DNA from: Ilyobacter polytropus DSM 2926
GTDB taxonomy: Bacteria > Fusobacteriota > Fusobacteriia > Fusobacteriales > Fusobacteriaceae
Assembly (NCBI RefSeq): GCF_000165505.1
Contig: NC_014632.1
Location: 1 to 64,000 of the forward strand
Direction of reading: 5' to 3'
DNA: 64,000 nt
Part shown: piece by piece, positions 40,003 to 48,910 of the stretch
Layout of the letters: the number at the start of each line of letters is the position of its first letter
How positions within the stretch are numbered: position 1 is the stretch's first letter
Notes under the pieces: model-generated
What the model saw: only the letters and a program-made list of their open reading frames with translations
What the model was told of the DNA's origin: nothing
The model's database searches: none
Made by a program: the position numbers and the translations under genes

Positions 40003-40079
40003 GGTGAGCGTAGTTCAGTTGGTAGAGCGCCAGTTTGTGGTACTGGTTGTCGCGGGTTCGAGTCCCGTCGTTCACCCCA
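40003..40079 (+). tRNA. tRNA-His (GUG)
   Basis: Acceptor GTGAGCG/CGTTCAC with the extra 5' G facing C73, anticodon GTG in TTGTGGT, encoded CCA. Confidence 0.95.
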
Positions 40080-40087
40080 TATAATAT

Positions 40088-40163
40088 GCGTCACTAGCTC
40101 AGTTGGTAGAGCACACGACTTTTAATCGTGTTGTCACAGGTTCGATCCCTGTGTGACGCACCA
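40088..40163 (+). tRNA. tRNA-Lys (UUU)
   Basis: Acceptor GCGTCAC/GTGACGC, anticodon TTT in CTTTTAA, encoded CCA. Confidence 0.95.
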
Positions 40164-40170
40164 CTCAAAC

Positions 40171-40254
40171 GCGGGGGTGGCGGAATTGGCAGACGCGCTA
40201 GACTTAGGATCTAGTGTCTTTGACGTGGGAGTTCAAGTCTCCCCCTCCGCACCA
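40171..40254 (+). tRNA. tRNA-Leu (UAG)
   Basis: 84 bases with a long variable arm, acceptor GCGGGGG/CCTCCGC, anticodon TAG in CTTAGGA, encoded CCA. Last tRNA of the array. Confidence 0.95.
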
Positions 40255-40266
40255 TAGAAATTCACG

Positions 40267-40297
40267 AACAGCTTTTAGAAGCTGTTTTTTTATTTTT
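40267..40297 (+). terminator. Terminator of the tRNA array
   Basis: AACAGCTT, loop TTAG, AAGCTGTT, then T7ATTTT. Confidence 0.85.
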
Positions 40298-40357
40298 TGA
40301 AACAAAACAATATAACAAAATTTAGATAAAGGAATATTTTAAAAATTGGTATTACAA

Positions 40358-40387
40358 AAAAATCCGGAAAAACAAGTCCGGATTTTT
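40358..40387 (-). terminator. Terminator of the glycosyltransferase operon
   Basis: AAAAATCCGGA pairs with TCCGGATTTTT. It lies just past the stop codon of the last leftward gene and could act on both strands. Confidence 0.75.
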
Positions 40388-40389
40388 GA

Positions 40390-41403
40390 TTAAATAGTTA
40401 TTTGATTTAGTTTTTCTTCAATTTTTTCCAATACCATAGCAGGTTTCAGATCAAGCATACATTTAAAATGTCCTTTAGGGCATTTTTTTCCTCCGTGAAG
40501 TCCGCAGGGTCTGCAGGGGAGTCCATTATTTTCTATTATCTGGCTGTTTTTAGACCAAGGATAGAATCCGAGTTCTTTAACGGTAGCACCAAAAATAGCA
40601 ATAATATGAGTATTTTTCCAGGCAGAGGCGATATGTATAGGGGAGGAGTCGTTGGTCAAAACCACATGAGATCTCCTTGTAACTTCTGCAACTTCTAAAA
40701 GGGAGGTCTTTCCTATTAAGTTTATGGTTTTATCAGTTTCTTTTATATTAAGGAGAAGTTCTTCCCGTCCCCCTATAAGAATGATGGCCGTATCCTTTCT
40801 TTTGGAAAGGTCATCAATCAGATTGTTAAAATATTCTAAGGGCCACTGTTTGGTAAACCATTTACTTCCAGGAGCAATAGCAACAATTTTTTTGTTTTCT
40901 AGATGATTTTCAGACCAGATTTCGTCTACTCTGATTTTTTCAGCTTTTCCAGGAAAAAGTTCTATTCCGTAATATTTATCATTTTTGTCCTCAACAAAGG
41001 ATAGGAGTTTTTCGACTTCATGCTTGCTCTTGTCATAATGCACTTTTTTATTAAAAAATAATTTACCTGAAGAATTATCATATCCGACTCTAACAGGTGC
41101 ACCTGTTAGCCAAGTTAGAAGTGAACTTCTAAGATATCTATGGGGAGTTATAATCATATCAAAATTTTTATATTTGAGTCTTTTACCTAAAAGAAAAAGT
41201 CCCTTGAGCCCTTTGTGCTCTCCCCTTTTATCATACTCTATTATTTCAGATAAATTGGGATTGTTTCTGAGGATGGATGATCCCACAGGAGTTGTGACAT
41301 AGGTTATGCTGCTGTCTGGATATTTTTCTTTAAGTTTTTTTATGAGAGGTGTAGATAAGACAATGTCCCCTATAAAGGCTGTATGTATAATCAAAATTTT
41401 CAT
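40390..41403 (-). CDS. GT9 heptosyltransferase (WaaF-like)
   Basis: Protein of 337 residues of glycosyltransferase family 9: ILIIHTAFIGDIVLSTPLIK at the start, IAPGSKWFTKQWP, TNDSSPIHIASA and FGATVKELGFYPW. The cysteine-containing tail CRPCGLHGGKKCPKGHFKC is usual in ADP-heptose:LPS heptosyltransferase II. It would add heptose to the lipopolysaccharide inner core on the cytoplasmic face. Overlaps the preceding GT9 gene by four bases. Confidence 0.85.
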   Translation of the reverse strand: MKILIIHTAFIGDIVLSTPLIKKLKEKYPDSSITYVTTPVGSSILRNNPNLSEIIEYDKRGEHKGLKGLFLLGKRLKYKNFDMIITPHRYLRSSLLTWLTGAPVRVGYDNSSGKLFFNKKVHYDKSKHEVEKLLSFVEDKNDKYYGIELFPGKAEKIRVDEIWSENHLENKKIVAIAPGSKWFTKQWPLEYFNNLIDDLSKRKDTAIILIGGREELLLNIKETDKTINLIGKTSLLEVAEVTRRSHVVLTNDSSPIHIASAWKNTHIIAIFGATVKELGFYPWSKNSQIIENNGLPCRPCGLHGGKKCPKGHFKCMLDLKPAMVLEKIEEKLNQITI

Positions 41404-42437
41404 CTATCCACCTCATTTTTCTTTAATTTATCAACAATAATATCCGCAATGGAATTTTTAATTTCGTTATTGTAGCTGTCGAAATATTTGTGAGAGTAGT
41501 CTTCCTTTGGGTTATCTTTGTCTGGTATGATATACTGAGCATTATTCCACCCAAAGACTCCCCATCTGACAGGATGCTGTGTTTTTTTATTTGGATATAT
41601 GGCTACAATATTTCTTTTCATAGACGCAGCTATATGTGTAGGGCCAGTTGATCCTCCAAAATACAAATCAGCTTTTGACATTACCGCTGCAAGATTCAAG
41701 AGGTCACCGCCATTTGCAAATAGAAATATCTTGTCTTCTTTAATTTTTTCAATTATCTTTTCGCCTCTCTCTTCTTCAGATATATGGCATGTAAGAACAA
41801 CATTTAGAGCTGGTATTTTTTTCTTTACTGTTTTTATAAGGTCAGCATAGTCCTCATCAGAAATATTTTTGGCAGAACCTCCCATAAATGGGTTTATCAC
41901 AAGAATTTTACCCTCTATACTGTTTTCTTTTATAAATACCTCTGCTGCTCTTTTATGTCTCTCCTCTAAAAATATAGAGTTATTTATTTCATAATTTTCA
42001 TCGAATAGTTTTCCATCGAGTTTTTTTATAAGATCAAGGTTATATTCAGCCTCATTTTTTATAGACAGAGACCTTCTTTGGCGTATTCCTTTGTTGTATG
42101 CGAAAATAGAACTTAATTTTGATATGGGCCCAATTCTCCATTTAGCCTTACTGGCCTTGGCAAGTTTAGACACAAAACTGTCATTATATAGAGCTATAAA
42201 TACATCTGCTTTAAAATGCTTGATTTTTTCTATCAGTTCCTTTTGCCTGAAATCATCTATTTTTATTACACGATTTATGTAAGGTAGATTTTTTACTATC
42301 TCATAATTATATTTTCTCACGAGAACTGTTATTTCAGCTTGGGGATACATTTTTCTGAGCATATAAAAACTAGGAATGGAAAGAACTAAATCCCCTATTT
42401 TATCCGTTCTAGATACTATTATTCGTTTTATTTCCAC
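41400..42437 (-). CDS. GT9 glycosyltransferase, LPS core type
   Basis: Second family-9 enzyme (about 345 residues), with IIVSRTDKIGDLVLSIPSF at the start and GGSTGPTHIAASMKRNIVAI as the donor-site region. I chose GTG at 42437, which has AAGGGTG at a proper distance; the in-frame GTG at 42446 would overlap that site. It shares only general fold with its neighbour, so it probably adds a different residue to the LPS core. Middle gene of three. Confidence 0.78.
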   Translation of the reverse strand: MEIKRIIVSRTDKIGDLVLSIPSFYMLRKMYPQAEITVLVRKYNYEIVKNLPYINRVIKIDDFRQKELIEKIKHFKADVFIALYNDSFVSKLAKASKAKWRIGPISKLSSIFAYNKGIRQRRSLSIKNEAEYNLDLIKKLDGKLFDENYEINNSIFLEERHKRAAEVFIKENSIEGKILVINPFMGGSAKNISDEDYADLIKTVKKKIPALNVVLTCHISEEERGEKIIEKIKEDKIFLFANGGDLLNLAAVMSKADLYFGGSTGPTHIAASMKRNIVAIYPNKKTQHPVRWGVFGWNNAQYIIPDKDNPKEDYSHKYFDSYNNEIKNSIADIIVDKLKKNEVDR

Positions 42438-42448
42438 AAAAATCACCC

Positions 42449-43225
42449 TTAGCTATTTTTATTTTCCACATAGGCTCCGTTCCGGTATATCTCTCTAAGT
42501 TTAAAATATTTCACCATGGAATACATTGAACTGGTACAGGCTATGACAAATCCCTCTATACCGTCTAAAAATCCCAGCCTTAAAAAATACATTCTGAAAA
42601 ATTTATACATGGGGTTTAAAATTATTTTTAAAATTCCAGATTTTTTCCCTCTTTTGTAATATTCCTCTGCCCCTAAGGTTGTATATCTATTAAATCTGTC
42701 AAAGTAATCTTTCATTGTTATATAGGAGTAGTGGTTTATTTTTTCTTTTATTTTTCCTATTTCACAATCTGTTATATAATCCTCATGAACTAGGTTGTCA
42801 CTTACTTTTACGCTGCCTTTTTTCCAGAGTCTCGTGGCATATTGATTGCTCCATCCGCCATATTTTAGCTCTTTTCCAAAACATATAGAACATCTGTTTA
42901 TCTGGTAGACTTGATAATCATAGATACCATTTTTTATTTTATTTATTTTCTTTATCAGATCCTCAGAGAGTTCTTCGTCAGCATCGATAAGCAGTATCCA
43001 CTCTCCGTTGCATTTTTCAATGACAGAATTTTTTTGAGGACCAAATCCCTTCCACTCTTCGTCGTAGACTTTGGCTCCGAGATTACGGGCTATTTCCACA
43101 GTTCCATCAGAGCTGTTGCTGTCTACAATCACTATCTCATCAGCTACCTTACTGGCAGCTTTTAGAGTTAACGGGAGTATTTTTGCTTCGTTAAATGTTA
43201 TTATTCCAACGGATAGTTTCATCAT
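42449..43225 (-). CDS. GT2 glycosyltransferase (WaaE/KdtX-like)
   Basis: Protein of about 258 residues, a family-2 transferase: LSVGIITFNEAKILPLTL, EIVIVDSNSSDGTVEIA and ILLIDADEEL with the metal-binding acidic pair. The later GGWSNQYATRLWKKG and LVHEDYI segments match the WaaE/KdtX group, which adds glucose to heptose I of the LPS core. The start is one of GTG-ATG-ATG at 43228-43220, with AGGGTGAG upstream. First gene of the leftward LPS operon. Confidence 0.82.
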   Translation of the reverse strand: MMKLSVGIITFNEAKILPLTLKAASKVADEIVIVDSNSSDGTVEIARNLGAKVYDEEWKGFGPQKNSVIEKCNGEWILLIDADEELSEDLIKKINKIKNGIYDYQVYQINRCSICFGKELKYGGWSNQYATRLWKKGSVKVSDNLVHEDYITDCEIGKIKEKINHYSYITMKDYFDRFNRYTTLGAEEYYKRGKKSGILKIILNPMYKFFRMYFLRLGFLDGIEGFVIACTSSMYSMVKYFKLREIYRNGAYVENKNS

Positions 43226-43297
43226 CACTCACCCTATCTTTATTTATCAGCTAATTATAACAACTAAAGTACCTTTTGGCAACTTTACAAAAAACAG

Positions 43298-43328
43298 AAA
43301 AGACCGAGCAGGGTAACTCGGTCTTTTC
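43298..43328 (-). terminator. Terminator of the leftward tRNA-fMet/Met pair
   Basis: AAAAGACCGAG pairs with CTCGGTCTTTT around a short loop; on the minus strand TTTTCTGTTTTTTG follows. Confidence 0.7.
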
Positions 43329-43438
43329 AATAGGTCATTCATGGTTTCTCAAAAGAAACACCTGAGTGGGTAGCCCAGGATTTAATTCATATAGACTTAA
43401 AAAAAGGGGGGGCTTAAGTTCTACATGGAATATATCAA

Positions 43439-43515
43439 TGGTGCCTAGAAGTGGATTCGAACCACCGACCGCACGGGTATGAACCGTGTGCTCTAGCCAA
43501 CTGAGCTATCTAGGC
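43439..43515 (-). tRNA. tRNA-Met (CAU)
   Basis: Minus strand: acceptor GCCTAGA/TCTAGGC, anticodon CAT in TTCATAC, encoded CCA. Probably elongator methionine; an isoleucine-2 (lysidine) identity is not excluded by reading alone. Confidence 0.9.
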
Positions 43516-43520
43516 ATATT

Positions 43521-43597
<77 letters not shown>

Positions 43598-43646
43598 TCA
43601 CTTTTCTTTATAAAAAACATGATTTTTTTCTTTTGGAACAAGATTA

Positions 43647-43675
43647 ATTATATTATACAGATAAAAATAAGTCAA
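43647..43675 (-). promoter_or_regulatory. Promoter of the tRNA-fMet/Met pair
   Basis: Minus strand TTGACT and TATAAT separated by 17 bases, 50 bases before tRNA-fMet. Confidence 0.7.
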
Positions 43676-43724
43676 TATTTTTTTGTAATTTTTTATAAAA
43701 TTTTATAATTTTTTTATTGTTTTT

Positions 43725-44486
43725 TCATTTTTTTATTCCTTTATAGTATTTTTTAACCCTTTTAAGATATTTTGATTCTAGTTTTCCACTATGCTCACTT
43801 TTTAGTTTGGTTACACGACTGGCTCCTAAATTATACGCCATTATCCCATCAGATACATTTGAAAAATAGATAATCTGTTTTAAAAGGTAATAGGCTCCAT
43901 AATAGATATTCCTCTCAATATCTAACAGGTCATTTCTGATTATATTTTTTTTATTCATTTTTTTACCGACATCTTTACCGACATCATATGTAAGCTGCAT
44001 AAGTCCATAAGAAGGGTCTGAGGAAATAATGTCAGGTCTGTAACTACTTTCTACCATGATCATAGCGGCCAATATTTCCCATCCTACTCCAGTTTCGTTG
44101 TGAACATCATAAAGAGCTTTGGCTACGGCCAAAGCTTCTTTTTCATTTATATTTCCCTTGCTTATCTCTTTTACCTTCTCAAGAATGAGCTTAAATTCTT
44201 TAAGTTCTTCAATTTCATTTTTTTGTTTTTCGATGACAGTTTCAGTGTTTTTTAGCTTTTCCATATACTGCATCTCTTTTTCTATGTACTTTTTCTCTTT
44301 TTCCTTTTCATTCAGCTGAATTTGAAGGATCTCATTTTTTAGGCTCTTTATTGCCAACTCTTTTTTGTGAAGGTTAAAGAGGAGAAGCACTGTGAGCACA
44401 AGAAACAATAAAACTGAAATTAATTTCATATTATCCTTATTTGAATTTTTCATATGAGGATATGGATATAGTTTAGTCTTCTCCAT
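43725..44486 (-). CDS. Membrane-anchored lytic transglycosylase (SLT type)
   Basis: Protein of 253 residues. A cytoplasmic stub, one membrane helix (about 21-37), a lysine/glutamate-rich coiled coil (about 42-100) and a C-terminal SLT domain. The catalytic glutamate is in MIMVESSYRPDIIS; SYGLMQLT and AYNLGASRV are the other family motifs. It cleaves glycan strands of peptidoglycan to 1,6-anhydro ends. ATG after GGGAGGAGG. Transcribed alone or behind the upstream rubredoxins despite a terminator between. Confidence 0.85.
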   Translation of the reverse strand: MEKTKLYPYPHMKNSNKDNMKLISVLLFLVLTVLLLFNLHKKELAIKSLKNEILQIQLNEKEKEKKYIEKEMQYMEKLKNTETVIEKQKNEIEELKEFKLILEKVKEISKGNINEKEALAVAKALYDVHNETGVGWEILAAMIMVESSYRPDIISSDPSYGLMQLTYDVGKDVGKKMNKKNIIRNDLLDIERNIYYGAYYLLKQIIYFSNVSDGIMAYNLGASRVTKLKSEHSGKLESKYLKRVKKYYKGIKK

Positions 44487-44536
44487 GCTGTGCCTCCTCC
44501 CTAAAACATCATAGGGTTTCAGAATTTATTTAGTAT

Positions 44537-44561
44537 AAAATCCGGCATGGGCCGGATTTTA
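44537..44561 (-). terminator. Terminator after the rubredoxin genes
   Basis: AAAATCCGGC pairs with GCCGGATTTT and overlaps the stop codon of the last rubredoxin gene. Confidence 0.75.
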
Positions 44562-44717
44562 TGCTTTCTCAAACTGATCTTTTCCAACTCCGCAAAGTGG
44601 ACAAACCCACTCTTCAGGGATATCTTCAAACTTTGTACCAGGTTCTACACCAGAATCAGGATCTCCTACCTCAGGATCGTATACATATCCACATACAACA
44701 CATACCCATTTTTCCAT
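44559..44717 (-). CDS. Rubredoxin 1
   Basis: Protein of 52 residues, too short for most gene callers. It begins [19 protein letters not shown] and has the second iron site CPLCGVG; the four cysteines bind one Fe. It carries electrons to rubrerythrin and similar peroxide-reducing enzymes. Its protein is identical to rubredoxin 2 and its DNA differs from it by one silent base inside the gene. Last gene of the leftward group. Confidence 0.92.
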   Translation of the reverse strand: MEKWVCVVCGYVYDPEVGDPDSGVEPGTKFEDIPEEWVCPLCGVGKDQFEKA

Positions 44718-44756
44718 TTATTATTCCTCCTAGATTTTAGTATTTACATTTTTTGA

Positions 44757-44915
44757 TTATGCTTTCTCAAACTGATCTTTTCCAACTCCGCAAAGTGGAC
44801 AAACCCACTCTTCAGGGATATCTTCAAACTTTGTACCAGGTTCTACACCAGAATCAGGATCTCCTACCTCAGGATCATATACATATCCACATACAACACA
44901 TACCCATTTTTCCAT
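44757..44915 (-). CDS. Rubredoxin 2 (tandem copy of rubredoxin 1)
   Basis: Protein of 52 residues identical to rubredoxin 1; the only DNA difference within the gene is TAT for TAC. Repeat unit of about 198 bases. Own AGGAGGAA ribosome site. The near-perfect identity points to recent duplication or gene conversion, since rubredoxin 3 next door has clearly diverged. Confidence 0.92.
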   Translation of the reverse strand: MEKWVCVVCGYVYDPEVGDPDSGVEPGTKFEDIPEEWVCPLCGVGKDQFEKA

Positions 44916-44940
44916 TTGCTGTTCCTCCTTATTTTAGTAG

Positions 44941-45099
44941 TTATATTTTTTCAAACTGATCTTTACCCACTCCACAAAGTGGACAAATCCAGTCTTCTGG
45001 AATTTCTTCAAATGCTGTTCCTACCTCTATACCTGCATCAGGATCTCCTATTACAGAGTCATACACGTAGCCACATACAACACATGCCCATTTATCCAT
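44941..45099 (-). CDS. Rubredoxin 3
   Basis: Protein of 52 residues ([19 protein letters not shown]..., CPLCGVG) with both CxxC iron sites. It differs from copies 1 and 2 at 14 of 52 positions, mostly in the middle. It is the first of the three, 17 bases after rubrerythrin, and probably the ancestral partner of that enzyme. GGAGGTC ribosome site. Confidence 0.92.
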   Translation of the reverse strand: MDKWACVVCGYVYDSVIGDPDAGIEVGTAFEEIPEDWICPLCGVGKDQFEKI

Positions 45100-45116
45100 T
45101 TATTGACCTCCATTTT

Positions 45117-45692
45117 TTAGTAATCAGATTCTTTTAGTTCAAAAAAGGCCTTTGGTGCATTACATACGGGACAAATCTCAAGAGAAAGTTTCCCCTCATG
45201 TACATATCCGCATTTTCTGCATTTCCAACGAACTTTATCTTCTCTTTCAAATACCATATTTTTTTCAATATTACTGGCTAATTTTAAATATCTGTTTTCA
45301 TGTTCTACTTCTACCTTTGAGATAAGTCTAAAAACAGCAGCAACTTCAGGAAATCCTTCTTCTTGAGCTATTTTTCCAAAAGTAGGATAAAGTTCAGAGT
45401 GCTCTTCATGTTCTCCAGCAGCAGCCATTTTTAGATTTTTCAGTGTGTTACCCACATAACCGGCAGGATATGCAGCATCTATTTCCAAGTTATCCCCTCT
45501 GTCTAAAAAAGAGAAAAATCTCCTAGCGTGCTCTTTTTCATTTTCCGCTGTTTCCAAAAAAAGTTCAGCGATTTGTTCATACCCTTCTTCTTTGGCTCTT
45601 TCTGCAAAAAAAGTATACCTCATTCTTGCCTGAGATTCCCCTGCAAAAGCTTTTAAGAGATTTTTTTCAGTTTTTGTTCCTTTGATTGACAT
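45117..45692 (-). CDS. rbr: Rubrerythrin
   Basis: Protein of 191 residues. A four-helix diiron domain with ESQARMRYTFFAERAKEEG and ENEKEHARRFFSFL carries the glutamate/histidine ligands; the C-terminal rubredoxin-like domain has CRKCGYVH and CPVCNAP. It reduces hydrogen peroxide with electrons from rubredoxin, an anaerobe's oxygen defence. Lies between ferritin and three rubredoxins, likely one peroxide-stress unit. Confidence 0.95.
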   Translation of the reverse strand: MSIKGTKTEKNLLKAFAGESQARMRYTFFAERAKEEGYEQIAELFLETAENEKEHARRFFSFLDRGDNLEIDAAYPAGYVGNTLKNLKMAAAGEHEEHSELYPTFGKIAQEEGFPEVAAVFRLISKVEVEHENRYLKLASNIEKNMVFEREDKVRWKCRKCGYVHEGKLSLEICPVCNAPKAFFELKESDY

Positions 45693-45710
45693 TAATGACC
45701 TCCTTTTGAA

Positions 45711-46220
45711 TTATGCTTCTTGAGTAGCATCTACAAATGTTCTCGCCATAAGTTCCCTGTCGATCATAAAAAGACCGGCACCTTTACCATCTATCATTTT
45801 TAATTGTTCTAGCAACCCTTGGACAGTTGATTCTTCTTCAACCTGCTCTTCAATAAACCACTGAAGCATGTTTACTGTAGCGTGATCTCTTTCTTCATAG
45901 CTTATATCTACAATGCTATTTATTGAATCAGTTATAAATTTTTCATGGTCACAAGTTTCTTCAAAGACCTCAATAACGTCATTCCACTCTAATTTGACTT
46001 CATCGATAGGTTTAAGCTTAGCTCTTCCACCTCTTTCCATGATATAGTCGAATATTTTCATTCCGTGACTTACCTCTTCTTGATATTGAACTCTCATAAA
46101 GTTTGCAAAACCGTTTAGATTTTTTTCTGAAAAATAAGAACTCATTGAAAGGTAAAGGTAGGCAGAATAAAATTCTTTGTTGACCTGTTCGTTAAGTGCA
46201 TCTTCTACTCTTTTGTTCAT
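45711..46220 (-). CDS. ftn: Ferritin
   Basis: Protein of 169 residues, a non-heme FtnA-type ferritin: LNEQVNKEFYSAYLYLSM and QYQEEVSHGMKIFDYI carry ferroxidase-centre glutamates and histidine. It stores iron in 24-mers and lowers free Fe2+ under peroxide stress. 18 bases before rubrerythrin and 67 bases after the Fur-family gene. ATG after GGAGGTAA. Confidence 0.94.
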   Translation of the reverse strand: MNKRVEDALNEQVNKEFYSAYLYLSMSSYFSEKNLNGFANFMRVQYQEEVSHGMKIFDYIMERGGRAKLKPIDEVKLEWNDVIEVFEETCDHEKFITDSINSIVDISYEERDHATVNMLQWFIEEQVEEESTVQGLLEQLKMIDGKGAGLFMIDRELMARTFVDATQEA

Positions 46221-46287
46221 TAATATTTACCTCCGTAGTTTTATTTGTTTTTTATACAATCTATAGAAATTATAAATTAAATAATCT

Positions 46288-46707
46288 TTAAGAACTTTTA
46301 AGGCAATTTTCGCATATTCCTTTGAAATAAAGATGGTGCTCATTTATCTGAAACTGATCTAGGCTGCTGATATCTATTTTTTTAGTGTCTATGTCGACGT
46401 CATAGACCTTATTGCATTTTTCACATTTGAAATGCCCGTGGATATCCACATCTGCATCATATCTTGTTTCATTTTCCTCGATAACTATAACTACTGCTAT
46501 ATTTTTTTCTACAAAAAGGTTCAGTGTATTGTAGACAGTTGTTTTAGAGAGAGTAGGTATTTCCTGGGATAAGGACCTATAGATAGTATCCACAGTGGGA
46601 TGGTTTCTATGGGTAATCAGATAGTCGAATATCTTCATTCTTTGATATGAGGGTTTTATCTCATGGCTTTTGAGATATGCCCCTATATCTTCAATATGTA
46701 ATTTCAT
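46288..46707 (-). CDS. perR: Fur-family regulator, probably PerR
   Basis: Protein of 139 residues. N-terminal winged helix (PTLSKTTVYNTLNLF recognition region) and a dimer/metal domain with HGHFKCEKC and CENC, two CxxC pairs for structural zinc. It stands first before ferritin, rubrerythrin and three rubredoxins, which suggests a peroxide-sensing PerR rather than iron-sensing Fur. Both are possible from sequence. I found no clean PerR box upstream. Confidence 0.82.
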   Translation of the reverse strand: MKLHIEDIGAYLKSHEIKPSYQRMKIFDYLITHRNHPTVDTIYRSLSQEIPTLSKTTVYNTLNLFVEKNIAVVIVIEENETRYDADVDIHGHFKCEKCNKVYDVDIDTKKIDISSLDQFQINEHHLYFKGICENCLKSS

Positions 46708-46872
46708 AAAAAACCTCCCTCTTTAAATAAACTAAACCAATCTAGGTATACAAATTTGTAACGATTTCACTATTGATAATATACTAGTTGAAGAAAGATG
46801 TCAAGTAAATATGATCTTCAATAAAACAAACTAGTAAATTATACTATGCTTACATATAATTTCCTTTGTGTA

Positions 46873-47322
46873 TCAGATAATTTTTTTGACCATATATAAT
46901 CGGTCGACTCCCTCTCCGTATTCACTATTTTGGATATTTTCAATTATATACCCCATCTTTTTATAAAGTCCAACAGCACTTTTGTTTTCAGGAGCTACAG
47001 TCAGGCTTATTTTTTCCATGCCTTTTTCTTTGAAATACTGGGTACTTCTTTCCATAAGTTTTTTTGCACAGCCTCTTCCACGGAATTCTTCTCTTGTGGA
47101 GACTCCGAAAAGATATATTTCTTTTGAATCAAATTTATGGATAAACTCTATTGCACTAACTACAACATCATTTTCTAATAGAGCAAAAACCTTACCGTAT
47201 CTCACAAAAGGCTTCAGAGTCCATATATCGATTGCACCATTGTCACCAAAGGCGTTGTTTTCAAGATCCAATATCCCTTTTATTATTTCTCTATCCTCTC
47301 CGTTAACCTCTATAAATTCCAT
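46873..47322 (-). CDS. GNAT-family N-acetyltransferase
   Basis: Protein of 149 residues with the acetyl-CoA motif A, VSTREEFRGRGCAKKLMERS, and motif B, NKSAVGLYKKMGYI. The substrate is not evident; the shape is like RimI-type or small-molecule acetyltransferases. It follows truA by 18 bases on the same strand and may share its transcript. Confidence 0.8.
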   Translation of the reverse strand: MEFIEVNGEDREIIKGILDLENNAFGDNGAIDIWTLKPFVRYGKVFALLENDVVVSAIEFIHKFDSKEIYLFGVSTREEFRGRGCAKKLMERSTQYFKEKGMEKISLTVAPENKSAVGLYKKMGYIIENIQNSEYGEGVDRLYMVKKII

Positions 47323-47340
47323 TCTTCATCCCCTCTCTTT

Positions 47341-48072
47341 TTAATATTCAATATCGCAAAGATAAAGTCCAGAACCATCAGCTACGATTTTTTCGTCCTT
47401 GCTGTCTGGATTTTTTAGTTTATTTATCAGATAGTTTTTAGGTCTTTTTTCAAAATATACGGCAAGGGCTGTTCCCATTATTATTCTTATCTGGGATTTT
47501 AGAAAAGCATTTCCCTTTATATATACAGCCAGTTTATTTTCACCCTTAGGGTAACATCTTATCTCAGAAATATCCCTTACAGGGTTCTTTCCAGAGCAGT
47601 CAGTCAACCGAAATCCTTCAAAATTATGTCTGCCAACAATGGGCTCAAGAATTTTATATAGTTTTTCCGGGTCTACTTTTCCCTTGATACCTGACACATA
47701 TTTTGTCTCAAATGCAGTCCGATCCCATCCCATTATATATTCATACGCCCTTGACTTGGCAGAAAAACGAGCATGAAACTCTTCAGAAACATTCTTCATA
47801 CTGTGTATTTTTATGTCTTCTGGAATTAAATTTTTTACTGCAAATTCAAGTCTGTCTAGTGGAATCTTTGAAGAGGTAAAGAAATTTGATACCTGCATAT
47901 AGGCATGAACTCCTCGGTCTGTTCTTCCAGAAGAGGCAAGATTTATTTCCTCTTTTAAAACGACTTTTAAGGCAGACTCTATCTCTCCCTGGACAGTTCT
48001 TGCAGATGGTTGTCTCTGAAATCCGAAAAAACCGCTTCCGTCATATTCATATTCTATTTTTATATTTTTCAT
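47341..48072 (-). CDS. truA: tRNA pseudouridine(38-40) synthase
   Basis: Protein of 243 residues from the ATG at 48072 (CCGGAGGAAA upstream); an in-frame TTG at 48093 overlaps that site. It makes pseudouridine at tRNA positions 38-40. YDGSGFFGFQRQPSARTVQG and SGRTDRGVHAYMQVSNF with the catalytic aspartate are diagnostic. The GNAT gene follows. Confidence 0.95.
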   Translation of the reverse strand: MKNIKIEYEYDGSGFFGFQRQPSARTVQGEIESALKVVLKEEINLASSGRTDRGVHAYMQVSNFFTSSKIPLDRLEFAVKNLIPEDIKIHSMKNVSEEFHARFSAKSRAYEYIMGWDRTAFETKYVSGIKGKVDPEKLYKILEPIVGRHNFEGFRLTDCSGKNPVRDISEIRCYPKGENKLAVYIKGNAFLKSQIRIIMGTALAVYFEKRPKNYLINKLKNPDSKDEKIVADGSGLYLCDIEY

Positions 48073-48910
48073 TATTTTCCTCCGGAATTTCAAGAAATAT
48101 TCAAAGTTCTGTTAAGAGTTTTTCTATATATTTGAAAATATAAGCCAACACTTCAATGATTTAGAGCCGGTTTTTATATAGCTTAAGTTACTAGTTAAAA
48201 GAAATTCAGATTAATTATTGAATTTACAAGAATATTAAAGTCAAAAGATTTTGTCACGAATGAAAACCGATAAAAGGCAAAAAAAATTAACACGAATAAG
48301 GACAAAGGATTTTGGCCACAGAGCATCATAAAAGTATATGTTGCACAGAGAAAAAGAAAGAGTTTCACAGAATTAAAACCGAAACTATAAACAACTCTCT
48401 TTTGCGAAAGGGTTTTTTTATCCTTTTTCCCTTGCCATTGACAAAATAAGCGTTAAGAATAACCGCAGTGAAATCCTTAGAAAAACTCGACTGTCTGAGC
48501 GCAGCGAGTGACCAGAAAATAACGAGTTATACGAGTATATTTTATGGTTCTCAGAAACTTGCTTTCTGAGTTTCCTTATTGCTATTGGATTTTCAAGGTT
48601 ATTTAGCTGATTTTTCACAGGCTTGAACTTTTGGTTACTTTTCTTTCAAGAGAAAAGTAACGAATCCCGATAAATTCAATACTTTAACCTGAAATAAAAC
48701 CAGCGACTTAAGTTATATATTTAGATTTTTCAAAAAAAATTATTAGTGTCAATATGAATTCATTATAACATATTTTCCAAATCATTTAATTTCCCTTTAA
48801 ATATAAAGTGAAATATAAAATAAATTTATTGTAAAAGTTATATTATTATTAAACTCAGACAAAATTTAGGTGTATAATGTAAAAAAGACTATTATAGAAG
48901 GAGATATTTT
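48073..48910. other. 838-base gap containing repeat copy C
   Basis: No supported gene. Repeat copy C fills 48213-48709. The 48710-48910 part is AT-rich and must hold the fetA promoter: a TATAAT at about 48876 is present but its -35 is poor. The 66-codon frame at 48418-48618 is repeat-derived. Confidence 0.55.
48213..48709. repeat. Interspersed mosaic repeat, copy C
   Basis: Co-linear with copy B (shared ATTTTGTCACGAATGAAAAC and AACACGAATAAGGACAAA). It lacks about 38 bases present in A and B between GGTTA and CTTTTCTTTC (the GGGAGGAAATGCCCTTGGGG part), and has a short insertion in the CACAGAG region. Core begins at 48434. Confidence 0.75.

Noticed and set aside
44753-45137. Plus-strand frames of 68-73 codons over the rubredoxin genes
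   Set aside because: They are antisense shadows; the minus-strand rubredoxins have all four cysteines and ribosome sites.
43725-46707. Superoxide reductase or catalase in the peroxide group
   Set aside because: None is present; the group contains only the Fur/PerR regulator, ferritin, rubrerythrin and rubredoxins.
46221-46872. PerR or Fur boxes upstream of ferritin and the Fur-family gene
   Set aside because: AT-rich partial matches (for example TTATAATTTCTATAG) exist, but none is a clean dyad against this base composition.
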